From positions 2,604,001 to 2,668,000 of the forward strand of contig NZ_JAYEZN010000001.1 in NCBI RefSeq assembly GCF_037031225.1: DNA of 64,000 nucleotides. The letters run 5' to 3'. Source of the DNA: Halorientalis sp. LT38 (GTDB lineage: Archaea; Halobacteriota; Halobacteria; Halobacteriales; Haloarculaceae). The notes under the pieces were generated by a model. The model did no database searches. It was not told where the DNA came from and saw only the letters and a list, made by a program, of their open reading frames with translations. A program made the translations under genes and the position numbers. The first letter of the stretch is position 1. The number at the start of each line of letters is the position of its first letter. This document shows, one piece after another, positions 1 to 7,382 of this stretch.

Positions 1-555
1 GGCCACATGATGACTGGGATCATGGACGTCGACGAACCGTCGGTCGCGCGACCCCACGCCCGCGCCCTCGGGGAGGCCTTCCAGCTCTCGAACTTCCTCC
101 GGGACGTCCGCGAGGACGTCGTCGATCGCGACCGGATCTACCTGCCACTGGAGACCCTGGAGCGATACGGCGTCACCGAGTCCCAGATCGAGACCCTCGA
201 ACTCAGCGACGGGTTCCGTTCGGCGATGATGCACGAGATGGCCCGGGCGGAGGACCTGTACCGCGAGGGGGTCGCGGGCATCAAGTACCTGCCGCGGGAC
301 TGCCAGTTCGCCGTCCTGCTGGCGGCCGTGCTGTACGCCGACCACCACCGACTGATCCGCGAGCGCGACTACGACGTGCTCTCGGCGACGCCCCAGCTAT
401 CGACGACGCGAAAGCTCTGGCTGATCGCCCGGACCCGCTGGTGCTGGCACTGGAACAAGGATCCAGAGGCCGTCTTCGAGCGCGTGTCGACCATCGGCGA
501 CGCGCCCACGCCGGCCTCGGGTCCGGAGCCGTCGGAGTGGACGCCGACGCAGTAG
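1..555 (+). CDS. crtB: phytoene synthase, 3' part (truncated by window start)
   Basis: C-terminal part, about 184 residues, of a squalene/phytoene synthase; the reading frame is open at base 1, so the gene begins outside the window. The enzyme condenses two geranylgeranyl diphosphates to phytoene, the first committed step toward bacterioruberin. Visible family features are the segment around QLSNFLRDVREDVVDRDRIY (about residues 28-47 of the visible part), which matches the second Asp-rich motif of trans-prenyl synthases, followed by the helical region with YLPRDCQFAVLLAA. The tail after residue 160 is Pro/Glu-rich and probably disordered. The later bacterioruberin genes lie about 38 kb away at 38.0-41.3 kb. 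Recognition is from the motif and family resemblance. Confidence 0.9.
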   Translation, partial: GHMMTGIMDVDEPSVARPHARALGEAFQLSNFLRDVREDVVDRDRIYLPLETLERYGVTESQIETLELSDGFRSAMMHEMARAEDLYREGVAGIKYLPRDCQFAVLLAAVLYADHHRLIRERDYDVLSATPQLSTTRKLWLIARTRWCWHWNKDPEAVFERVSTIGDAPTPASGPEPSEWTPTQ

Positions 556-556
556 C

Positions 557-784
557 TCACTCGATCAGCGGCATCACGATGCCGAAGACGATCGGCGAGA
601 AGAATCCGACGAGGATGCCGACGACCTCGGCGCTCAGAAAGAGCGTGTTCTCCCAGGCCGGCAGCGGCTCGAAGAAGGCGTGGCCGACGATTTCGCCGCC
701 CGCCCCGAACAGAAGCAGTGCGAGGCCGACGAAAAAGCCCCACTTGGCGTACGTCTGGTAGTCGAACGTCGCGTGCTGTGGCAT
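557..784 (-). CDS. small two-helix membrane protein, unknown function
   Basis: A 75-residue protein with two hydrophobic segments (about residues 15-38 and 46-74) separated by a short loop containing FFEPLPAWEN. It runs toward crtB and ends one base after the crtB stop. The first residues are polar (MPQHATFDYQTYAKWG), as expected for a cytoplasmic N-terminus before the first helix. I recognise no catalytic motif; small membrane proteins of this kind occur next to many haloarchaeal genes. G+C-rich third positions and the clear hydrophobic pattern favour a real gene over the overlapping frames. Confidence 0.7.
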   Translation of the reverse strand: MPQHATFDYQTYAKWGFFVGLALLLFGAGGEIVGHAFFEPLPAWENTLFLSAEVVGILVGFFSPIVFGIVMPLIE

Positions 785-1118
785 ACGCGGAGATACTTCG
801 CTACCGGTCGAAGTTTTTTCGGTCCGGTCGCCGCCCCCAGATCCGCCGTACCATTCAGAAGTAATTTCTCACTCATCCATCTCGGTTGCTGTCCGCGGTC
901 GAGCGTGGTGGATCGGAGTCACGACGGGCGACCGGATCCCCCACCAAGTCGCTCGATAACTGCCAGAGACGCCGGCAACAGTCCCCATGCGCCCTGCTGG
1001 CGAGTTTTCGAACGCGAACTACCAGCCGTCCGTCGTCGAGCCGACGGGTGGCGACTCGAACCGCACTAGTATAGGATCTCTGTCTATCACAGAAAACCGA
1101 TCGTAATCGCACGAAGTC
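785..1118. other. intergenic stretch, no gene seen
   Basis: About 330 bases between the small membrane protein and the truncated IS630-type ORF. Short open frames exist on both strands but their amino acid content is Arg-rich and looks non-coding. The A/T-rich patch around 1069-1105 lies directly downstream of the transposase-like ORF and could be a remnant of an element end, but I could not find a matching inverted repeat. No tRNA-like sequence was seen. Confidence 0.5.
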
Positions 1119-1589
1119 CTACTCCGGCCGCCACTCGCCGCGGCGTCCGTCGCCGCCTTCTCGATATCGTAACCCTGCTTCCTTCAGCAACCGCCGACAG
1201 CTCGGTAACGAGTACTCGACCCCGTAGGTCTCCGCCAGGTACTCCCGAACCAGTGCCGGCGTCCACGCTGGAGCGTCGACGCCTGCCTCGGTCGGCGGCT
1301 CCTGCACTGTCGCCTCGAACTCCTCTTTCCGAGATCCCGATAACTTTCGATTCCTACCGCTTCGCGTATCGTCGGAGGCGGCCACTGCGAGCGGCTCGTC
1401 GGTGTCGAGGCGCCGGAGCCAGCTGTAGATCGTCCGCCGGTCCACCCCGAACCACTCCGCGAGCTCGGTCTGGCTCACGCCGTTCTCGTACGCGATAGCC
1501 GCCAGCAAGCGCATAGCGGGCTTCTTTTCGTCCACGTCGTCGAGGGCTTCCTGCAACCGTTCGACCGGGACGTCGTCGAGGTGCTCCAC
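1119..1589 (-). pseudogene. IS630-type winged-helix/HTH ORF, DDE part missing
   Basis: 156 residues if translation starts at the GTG at 1589 (VEHLDDVPVERLQEALDDV). The start fits the usual N-terminus of this haloarchaeal family and lies just after an AT-rich stretch (AACTATTTTCC on the minus strand, near 1610-1622) that can serve as a promoter. The N-terminal half is a helix-turn-helix (ETELAEWFGVDRRTIYSWL-type, about residues 40-58). The second half is the winged region ending SCRRLLKEAGL. In full IS630-family transposases a DDE catalytic domain follows; here the frame stops about 16 residues later with a divergent tail. I see it as a truncated transposase, although solo HTH proteins of this kind are common in haloarchaea and could be functional regulators. 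Confidence 0.65.
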
Positions 1590-1853
1590 AGTGTCGAGCT
1601 TCGAGGTATGGGAAAATAGTTCTAACGGAGTGGGTCGAGGTCGGGGTAACGAACGACGGGTGCCCTGACGCCATCGCGGTGATGGGCGGTCCCCCACGTC
1701 GGGCGTCCATGGCAAACTGTCGAAGACCGTCGATTCGCGGGCGTGGTCCGGACGATGGGCCGGCGGGCAAGGTCCTCGTCGGGGGCGATTCTCGGACACG
1801 TAATGAGAGAAAAGATTTTGCCCCACGGCTGTATCCCACCGGTAGTCTCAGGT

Positions 1854-3158
1854 ATGAGTAGTCTGTTACCGCGGTCCGAGGAGGCGGACGATCTGGCGGC
1901 CTCCGAGCCGCTCTGTCGGCAGATACTGGACAATCTCGTGGCCGCGTTCCCCGAGCCGGTCCTGGCGATCGACGCCGACGGGGTCCTCACCCACTGGAAC
2001 GACGAGATGGTCGAACTGATCGGCGTCCCGGCAGACGAGGCGGTCGGTCGCCCGGGGACGGAAGTCGTCGGGACGGAGAACAAATCCGAGATCCTGGCCG
2101 AGACCGTCGTCCGGACGGAGGAACCGATCCGGGAATCGGAGATCCGGACGGGGACGAACGCCGACGGGGAGTCGTGGCACGTCCGGGTCGAGGCCGTCCC
2201 CCTGGTGGACGATTCGGGGACCGTCTACGGCGCGTTCTCCGTCGCGAACCGGGTGACCGAACTGATCGAGCAGCGGCGGCGGATTCAGGAGGTCCAGGAA
2301 CAGGTCGAGGCCGACGTGAAGGGCGCGGTCGAGGACCTCGAAGACACCGTCGAGGGCGTCGCCGACTCCTCCCAGCGGATCTCGCGGGAGGCCGGCGAAC
2401 AGGCCGAGGACCTCGAGACGGTCCGCGAGGAGGTCGCCGCCGTCAGCGCGACGATCGAGGAGATCGCCTCGACGGCCGACGAGGTCAACGCCCACAGCGA
2501 CACCGCCATGGAGCGGGCCGCGGAGTCACGCCGGACGGGCGAGGAGGTCATCGAGGTGGTCGCAGACCTCGAAGACGCCGCGGCGTCGGTCAAGGCGTCG
2601 ACGACGACGCTGCAGGACCGCCTCGCGGCGATCGACGAGATCGTCGGGGTCATCGAGGAGATCACCGAGCAGACGAACATCCTGGCGCTGAACGCGAACA
2701 TCGAGGCCGCCCGTGCCGGCGAGGACGGCGACGGGTTCGCGGTCGTCGCCGCGGAGGTCAAAGAGCTCGCCCAGCAGTCGAAGGCCGAAGCCGCGGAGAT
2801 CACCGAGATCGTCGCGGACGTCCAGGAGACCGCCGACGAGAGCGTCTCGAACGTCGAACGGACGGTCGAGCAACTGGACTCCGTCAGCGGACAGGTGCGG
2901 CGACTCGTCGAGCGCCAGTCCGAGATCGTCGACGCGGTGCGCCAGACGGCCGACGGCCTCGACGAGATCGCCACCGCGACCGACGATCAGGCGGAAAGCG
3001 CCGAGGCCGTCTCCGCCATGGTCGACGATTCCAGCGAGGCCGCGGCGAAGATCCAGCGGGAAGTCGAACACGTCGCCGACGCGAACGAGGAGATCGCGAC
3101 GGAGATCCGGACCATCCGCGAGCAGGTCGCCGCCGTGACCGAACGCGCAGAGGACTAG
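1854..3158 (+). CDS. soluble PAS-domain methyl-accepting chemotaxis transducer
   Basis: 434 residues from the ATG at 1854; a longer in-frame start at 1743 would add a non-coding-looking Arg-rich leader, so I prefer 1854. Residues about 20-130 form a PAS sensor domain ([19 protein letters not shown]), then a long coiled coil rich in Glu. The highly conserved signalling hairpin [20 protein letters not shown] lies at about residues 268-287, followed by the Glu-rich helix carrying [14 protein letters not shown]. No membrane segment or signal peptide is present, so this is a cytoplasmic Htr-type transducer that would couple CheA/CheW to an internal ligand or redox cue bound by PAS. The 3' end overlaps the convergent mocA-like gene by four bases. 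Confidence 0.9.
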   Translation: MSSLLPRSEEADDLAASEPLCRQILDNLVAAFPEPVLAIDADGVLTHWNDEMVELIGVPADEAVGRPGTEVVGTENKSEILAETVVRTEEPIRESEIRTGTNADGESWHVRVEAVPLVDDSGTVYGAFSVANRVTELIEQRRRIQEVQEQVEADVKGAVEDLEDTVEGVADSSQRISREAGEQAEDLETVREEVAAVSATIEEIASTADEVNAHSDTAMERAAESRRTGEEVIEVVADLEDAAASVKASTTTLQDRLAAIDEIVGVIEEITEQTNILALNANIEAARAGEDGDGFAVVAAEVKELAQQSKAEAAEITEIVADVQETADESVSNVERTVEQLDSVSGQVRRLVERQSEIVDAVRQTADGLDEIATATDDQAESAEAVSAMVDDSSEAAAKIQREVEHVADANEEIATEIRTIREQVAAVTERAED

Positions 3159-3811
3159 CGGAGATCCTCGAGGTCGCTCGCGCGATCGACGTCACGCAGG
3201 ACCCCGGGATCGCCCGTTTCGACCGCCCTGGCCCCGTGGCGGTCGGTCAGTAGCTCCCGGCCGCCGACGTCACCCTCGACGTCGGCGAGGCGGTCGAAAA
3301 AGCGCTGGTCGAATAGTACGGGGTTGCCCCGCTGCCCGTCGCAGGCCGCCGCGAGGGCGTCCGCGACGCCGTACTCGTAGGCCTCGAGCAACAGGTCCAT
3401 CGACGCCACGTCGACGGCGGGCATGTCCCCGAGCGCGAAGAGGACGCCGTCGGCGTCGTGGTCCCGGGCCGCTCGCACGCCCTCGCGGACGGACGTGCTC
3501 TGTCCCGTCTCGTAGGCCGAATTCGTCCGGATCTCGACCGGCAGATCGTCGATCGCCGGCCGAATCCGGTCGCGCTCGTGGCCGACGACGACCGTCACGC
3601 CGTCGAGGGAACTCTCGACCAGCGGGGCGACCGCGCGTCGGACCAGTGGCACGCCGTCGAGGTCGGCGAGGAGCTTGTTCTCCTCGCCGAAGCGGCTGCT
3701 CTCGCCAGCCGCCAGCACCACGCCCCACGTCCGCTTCGCCGTGCGGTCGCCGAACTCGCCGCGCTCCCGGAACGATTCGGGCGCGACGGTGGGGAGGTCC
3801 TCGGCGGTCAT
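3155..3811 (-). CDS. MocA/MobA-like nucleotidyltransferase (molybdenum cofactor cytidylyl-/guanylyltransferase)
   Basis: 218 residues. The N-terminal extension of about 28 residues precedes the nucleotide-binding loop [21 protein letters not shown] (a metal/NTP-binding motif) and RGNPVLF follow in the usual order, and the C-terminus has GDVGGRELL and [12 protein letters not shown], which are typical of the CTP-using MocA branch. That branch makes molybdopterin cytosine dinucleotide, the cofactor form of bacterial xanthine-dehydrogenase-family enzymes. Start ATG overlaps the stop of moeA by four bases (ATGA), so the two are co-translated. Its presence near two molybdenum hydroxylases suggests cofactor supply for them. 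Substrate nucleotide (CTP or GTP) cannot be decided from sequence alone. Confidence 0.8.
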   Translation of the reverse strand: MTAEDLPTVAPESFRERGEFGDRTAKRTWGVVLAAGESSRFGEENKLLADLDGVPLVRRAVAPLVESSLDGVTVVVGHERDRIRPAIDDLPVEIRTNSAYETGQSTSVREGVRAARDHDADGVLFALGDMPAVDVASMDLLLEAYEYGVADALAAACDGQRGNPVLFDQRFFDRLADVEGDVGGRELLTDRHGARAVETGDPGVLRDVDRASDLEDLR

Positions 3812-5043
3812 TCGATGGCAGTGTAGGGAACGACGGCGACCGGTTCGTCCGCCGCCAGTGCCGATTCGGTGAGGACGAACCCGTCGGCCCTGGTCGCCCG
3901 GGTCGTCGACGAGAGGACGCTCGGGTCGAACTGGCGGTCGTACACGTGCAGCGGCGAATCGGCGTGCCCGAGCGGGACCGCAGTCCCGTCCTCCAGGAGG
4001 ACCGGCACGGCGTACTCGAACCCTTCGGGTCCGAGGTCGACGGCCGACCCCATCGTCGCCTCGACAGTCGGCAGCGACTCGATCCCGGTGAAGAAGGGTC
4101 GCGCGACGAGCGTCGTGATCGTGTGCGCCCCCAGCGGTTTCCCGGGGATGGCGAAGGCGACGGCCTCGTCCCCGCCATTCCCGGCACCGCCACCGACGGT
4201 CGCGGCGGCGATCGGTTTCCCGGGCCGGACCCGAACGCGGTGGAAGTGGACGGTTCCCAGTTCCCCCAGCGCGCGGATCACGTAGTCCTTGTGCCCGACG
4301 CTCGTCCCCCCGGTCGTGAGCACGACGTCGTAGCGGTCGGCGAGGTCCGCGATGGCCGCTTCGACCGCCTCGTAGTCGTCAGGGACGGTCCCCTCGTAGG
4401 TCGGTTCGTGGCCCCAGGAGCGGACGAGCGCCGCGAGCATCGCGGAGTCGAGGTCCTCGCGTCGCCCCTCGTGGATCTCCGTCCCCGTGGCGAGGATCCC
4501 GACCGAGAACCGCTCGGCGACGGGCACCTCGTCGTGCCCGAGGTCGCCGAGCAGGATCGCGTCCTTCGCGGAGAGCCGCTCGCCCGCCTCGAACAGCGTC
4601 TCGCCCGCGCTGACGTTGCTCCCGCGGGTGTAGGTGTACGTCCCCGGTTCGACGGCGGCGCCCTCGAGCCGTCCGTCCTCGTCGACGGTCGCCTCCTCGC
4701 GTTTGAGGACCGCGTTCGCCTCGGGCGGCAGCGGCGCGCCGGTGGCGATCTCGACGGCCTCTCCCGCGCCGAGCGAGGGCGGTTCGTCCTCGGGGAACAC
4801 CTCGTCCTCGCGGACCGAGAGGGGGTACTCGTCGGTCGCGTCGAACGCGTACCCGTCCATCGTCGCGTGATCGGCCGCCGGGACGTCCCGCTCGGCGACG
4901 ACCGCCGTCGCGAGCACGCGACCCGAGAGCGCGTCGAGCCCGACGGATTCGGTCCCCACCCGGGAGAGGGCCGCCCGCCGGAGCTCCCGGACGGTCTCGA
5001 CGGCCGCCGACCGCCGGACCATGTCCTCGTGATCGTGAGCCAT
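3808..5043 (-). CDS. moeA: molybdopterin molybdotransferase MoeA (Glp/gephyrin family)
   Basis: 411 residues from the ATG at 5043 (MAHDHEDMVRR). The reading frame extends nine codons upstream, but the shorter start is more usual. The protein inserts molybdate into adenylylated molybdopterin. Visible family signatures are ATMDGYAFDA near residue 65 (domain I), ATGTEI in the central MoCF-biosynthesis domain, the substrate-binding TTGGTSVGHKDYV, then VRVRPGKPIAAA and AIPGKPLGA. The C-terminal beta-barrel domain IV is present. It forms a two-gene operon with the downstream mocA-like gene (four-base overlap). The nearby Mo-hydroxylase island is the likely client. Confidence 0.93.
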   Translation of the reverse strand: MAHDHEDMVRRSAAVETVRELRRAALSRVGTESVGLDALSGRVLATAVVAERDVPAADHATMDGYAFDATDEYPLSVREDEVFPEDEPPSLGAGEAVEIATGAPLPPEANAVLKREEATVDEDGRLEGAAVEPGTYTYTRGSNVSAGETLFEAGERLSAKDAILLGDLGHDEVPVAERFSVGILATGTEIHEGRREDLDSAMLAALVRSWGHEPTYEGTVPDDYEAVEAAIADLADRYDVVLTTGGTSVGHKDYVIRALGELGTVHFHRVRVRPGKPIAAATVGGGAGNGGDEAVAFAIPGKPLGAHTITTLVARPFFTGIESLPTVEATMGSAVDLGPEGFEYAVPVLLEDGTAVPLGHADSPLHVYDRQFDPSVLSSTTRATRADGFVLTESALAADEPVAVVPYTAIE

Positions 5044-5198
5044 ACCCGATCGAACGGAGAGGCGGTCCAAAAGGGTTGTCGTCGCCGGGACGACCCGGAC
5101 CGGCGGAGGACTGGATCGTCGGCAGAGCTCGGCGCACGAATGACACGACGGTTACACGAACCCGTGAGTTTTTGACGGGTCGTGTCCATCGGTACCGT

Positions 5199-5519
5199 AT
5201 GTCTGACAGCGACCCCGAAGTGGCAGGTGCGGAAGCGGCCGACGAGGACTACGTCTTCGACCCGGAGACCACGACGCTCGAACTCTCCGGACGACACGCG
5301 GTCTCGAAGTTCGACGTGAAGGACATGGAGAAGATGGATCTGGCGACGGTCGAGACCGAGGAGCGCGACGGCGAGACGGTCGTCACGGAGTGTACGCTCG
5401 ACGTGACGGTGCTGGCGTCGGTGATCGGCGAACTCGACGTCGTCGAACGCAAGATGGGCGACGACTGGCGGGAGACCAGCTGGAACCCGCGGGTTCGGTT
5501 GAAATACCTCGACACCTGA
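5199..5519 (+). CDS. conserved haloarchaeal hypothetical protein, acidic, 106 aa
   Basis: 106 residues starting at the ATG at 5199. It is an acidic protein with a disordered first 20 residues followed by a compact alpha/beta segment (LELSGRHAVSKFDVKDMEKM, about residues 27-46) and a C-terminal DDWRETSWNPRVRLKYLD. No membrane segment, cysteine pair or nucleotide motif is visible. An open frame continues upstream to 5076, but that stretch is intergenic in character and ends in an AT-rich GAGTTTTTGAC element near 5166. Function unknown; codon bias and strong acidic composition match its neighbours, so I consider it a genuine gene. Confidence 0.75.
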   Translation: MSDSDPEVAGAEAADEDYVFDPETTTLELSGRHAVSKFDVKDMEKMDLATVETEERDGETVVTECTLDVTVLASVIGELDVVERKMGDDWRETSWNPRVRLKYLDT

Positions 5520-5565
5520 ACGCGGCGAATCCGTCTTCGGCGAGGAGAGAACCGGCAAGTGTCGG

Positions 5566-6267
5566 TCAGTCGCCGGCGGCCTGCGAGAAGTCGTCGGGGC
5601 GGGACATGGAGTCCATCTGCTTGCCGTGGAAGGCGTAGGCGGCCTCGAACTTCGCGTCGACGATCTCCCAGACCCGGTCCTGGGTGGCCTGGTCGGTCGC
5701 GAAGCGCGCGAGCATCTTCTTCCCGAGGTTGATGTGGTTGCCCTCGTCGATCTTGGCCTTGTGGATGACGTCTTTCGTCCGGGGGTCGACGATGTTCTTC
5801 TCCATGATGGCCTTGAACGCCTCGGCCAGCGCCGGTTCGCCGGCGCAGTTCAGCGCCGTGACGATCTCGATCGGCTCGTCCCAGTCGGCGGTCCGTTCGA
5901 GCAGGAACAGGTCCTCCTCGGTCGGTTCGTAGTGGATCACGTTCGGATCGCCGCCCAGTTCCTCGACGCGCCGGGAGAACAGCTTCGAGTGTTTGACCTC
6001 GTCGCGGATCTGGTCGCCCAGCCCCAGCATGATGTCCATGTTCGCCACGTCGATCTCGTAGGCGCCCTCGTAGAGCATCGACATCACCCGCATCGGCGGG
6101 ATGACGCCGAGGTAGAACTCGGACCACATGAACCCCTTGAGCATCGGGATCAGGTCGTCGCCGGTGATCGTGTCGTCGGCGTCGAACACCTTCTCCGCGA
6201 GTTCCTTCCCGCGGCGGTTGGACTCCGCGATCACTTCCTTGGCGAACTCTTCGCTGTCCATGGGCAT
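5566..6267 (-). CDS. ferritin-like diiron protein
   Basis: 233 residues, predicted all-helical. Two ExxH pairs in the spacing of a ferritin-like four-helix bundle are visible: DEVKHSKLF (about residues 88-96) and DEGNHINLG (about residues 173-181). Additional Glu residues sit in MWSEFYLG and AGEPALAEAF. These six residues would form a carboxylate-bridged diiron site as in ribonucleotide reductase R2, PaaA-type or rubrerythrin-type proteins. It has no rubredoxin domain or transit sequence, so it is a cytoplasmic oxidase/oxygenase-like protein of unknown substrate. It stands alone on the minus strand, convergent with the preceding hypothetical gene. The exact subfamily cannot be assigned. Confidence 0.7.
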   Translation of the reverse strand: MPMDSEEFAKEVIAESNRRGKELAEKVFDADDTITGDDLIPMLKGFMWSEFYLGVIPPMRVMSMLYEGAYEIDVANMDIMLGLGDQIRDEVKHSKLFSRRVEELGGDPNVIHYEPTEEDLFLLERTADWDEPIEIVTALNCAGEPALAEAFKAIMEKNIVDPRTKDVIHKAKIDEGNHINLGKKMLARFATDQATQDRVWEIVDAKFEAAYAFHGKQMDSMSRPDDFSQAAGD

Positions 6268-6352
6268 GATACGTACCCAACCGCCGGGAGCGCACTTATC
6301 GCTTGCGGTGCGTTGGCATACGACGTTGTGGGCGGGGCCGGTCGGTCGCCGC

Positions 6353-6766
6353 TCACCAGGCGATCAGGACGACCGCACAGACGGCGAAGGCGAAGCCGGC
6401 GGCGTCGGTCGCATCGATCGTGTCTCCGAGGAAGAGGATGCCGACCAGGGCGGCCACGACGAAGAACAGCCCCGTGATGGTGGACGCGATGGCGGCGTCC
6501 CCGAACTTGAGACCGTAGTAGTAGCTCATGGCGCCGACGCTGAGGAAGGCGCCGCTCCCGAGGGCGTACAGCAGGCCCTCCCGATCGAGGGCCGGCGACC
6601 CGGTCGCGAGGACGTACGCGAGGACGATGACCGTCGCCGTGCCGTAGGACAGCACGACCGTTAACTCCGGCGTCATGGCCCGCGTCGCGATCGTCGCGAG
6701 CACGGCCCACAGCCCGTACGCGAACATTCCGAGGAGGGAGACCAGCAGCACTGTCGAATTCGTCAT
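6353..6766 (-). CDS. half-size EamA/DMT-family membrane protein
   Basis: 137 residues starting at the ATG at 6766 (MTNSTVLL); the six-codon upstream extension is less likely. Five hydrophobic helices are visible, with the EamA hallmark order: a first helix with FAYGLWAVLA, then YGTATVIVLAYVLA, YALGSGAFLSVGAMSYYYGL, an AAIASTITGLFFVVAALVGI helix and a final ILFLGDT...VLIAW. Typical EamA transporters have ten helices in two repeats, so this would work as a dimer of half units, like small multidrug-resistance-type proteins. Substrate unknown. Confidence 0.8.
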   Translation of the reverse strand: MTNSTVLLVSLLGMFAYGLWAVLATIATRAMTPELTVVLSYGTATVIVLAYVLATGSPALDREGLLYALGSGAFLSVGAMSYYYGLKFGDAAIASTITGLFFVVAALVGILFLGDTIDATDAAGFAFAVCAVVLIAW

Positions 6767-6827
6767 GCGATACCCGTTCTGCAACTCGTAGCTGGGAGAC
6801 TCTTGTGATCTGTCGCGCTCCGGTCGG

Positions 6828-7250
6828 TCAGTCGAACTGGTCGTCGGCCCACTCGGCCTCGGCCGCCGTGAGCGCGCCCGATTCGACCCACTCCTCGAGG
6901 TGCGGCACGATGGCGAGGTCGTGTTCCTCGCTCTCTTCGGTGATCTGGACCCACTCCGGGTCGTCGATGAGCTGGAGGTAGTAGAACTCCGTGTAGACGT
7001 CGCTCTCGCTGTAGCCGTACCTGATCGCGTCGACCCGGCTGCGGACGATGACGCTCCGGCCGTAGTGCACGTCGACGAGGATGGGGCGCTGGCCGGCGGG
7101 GAGCGTCAACGGCGGCGTCCGGCCCGTCTCGTCGGTCCGCTGGACGAGGTAGGAGTCCTCGTCGAGTCGCTCGATCCCGTGATCCGGCCAGTCGGCGGGT
7201 GGTTCGACCGAGAGCGACGACTCCCCGTCGCGGTCCTCGTCTGGTGGCAT
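6828..7250 (-). CDS. conserved haloarchaeal hypothetical protein, 140 aa
   Basis: 140 residues from the ATG at 7250. The first 30 residues are acidic and disordered. The middle carries a small domain with PAGQRPILVDVHYGRSVIVR and YGYSESDVYTEFYYLQL, suggestive of a beta-rich fold, and the end is highly acidic. No recognised motif. It is transcribed away from the large molybdenum hydroxylase gene at 7383, so the 132 bases between them hold two divergent promoters. Function unknown. Confidence 0.7.
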   Translation of the reverse strand: MPPDEDRDGESSLSVEPPADWPDHGIERLDEDSYLVQRTDETGRTPPLTLPAGQRPILVDVHYGRSVIVRSRVDAIRYGYSESDVYTEFYYLQLIDDPEWVQITEESEEHDLAIVPHLEEWVESGALTAAEAEWADDQFD

Positions 7251-7341
7251 ACTGTCTCGGTCATTGCTAGCAGGGATCTTATGTGTTCTGGGGAGCGCGC
7301 TCGCGTTCGGGCCGGTCGGCCGGCTAGTCGCGGGGCTCTGA

Positions 7342-7364
7342 CTGTCGGTAGTTATAAGCGACAG
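7342..7364 (+). promoter_or_regulatory. TATA box flanked by a perfect inverted repeat, promoter of the first Mo-hydroxylase large subunit
   Basis: CTGTCG (7342-7347) and CGACAG (7359-7364) form a perfect 6-bp inverted repeat around GTTATAAG (7351-7358). The TATA centre is about 29 bases before the ATG at 7383, as in a leaderless haloarchaeal gene. A protein bound here would block TBP/TFB access, so an operator is plausible. Confidence 0.45.
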
Positions 7365-7382
7365 GCTCGACTTGCAGATGGT

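Noticed and set aside
785-1118. Terminal inverted repeats of an insertion sequence around the truncated IS630 ORF
   Set aside because: I could not find matching inverted ends on the two sides of the ORF.
2174-3253. Long Arg/Gly-rich open frame on the plus strand over the chemotaxis transducer
   Set aside because: It is a shadow of the transducer in another frame; composition is typical of high-G+C antisense or shifted frames.
3646-5175. 509-codon open frame opposite moeA and the mocA-like gene
   Set aside because: Antiparallel shadow with no recognisable motif; both minus-strand genes have clear families.
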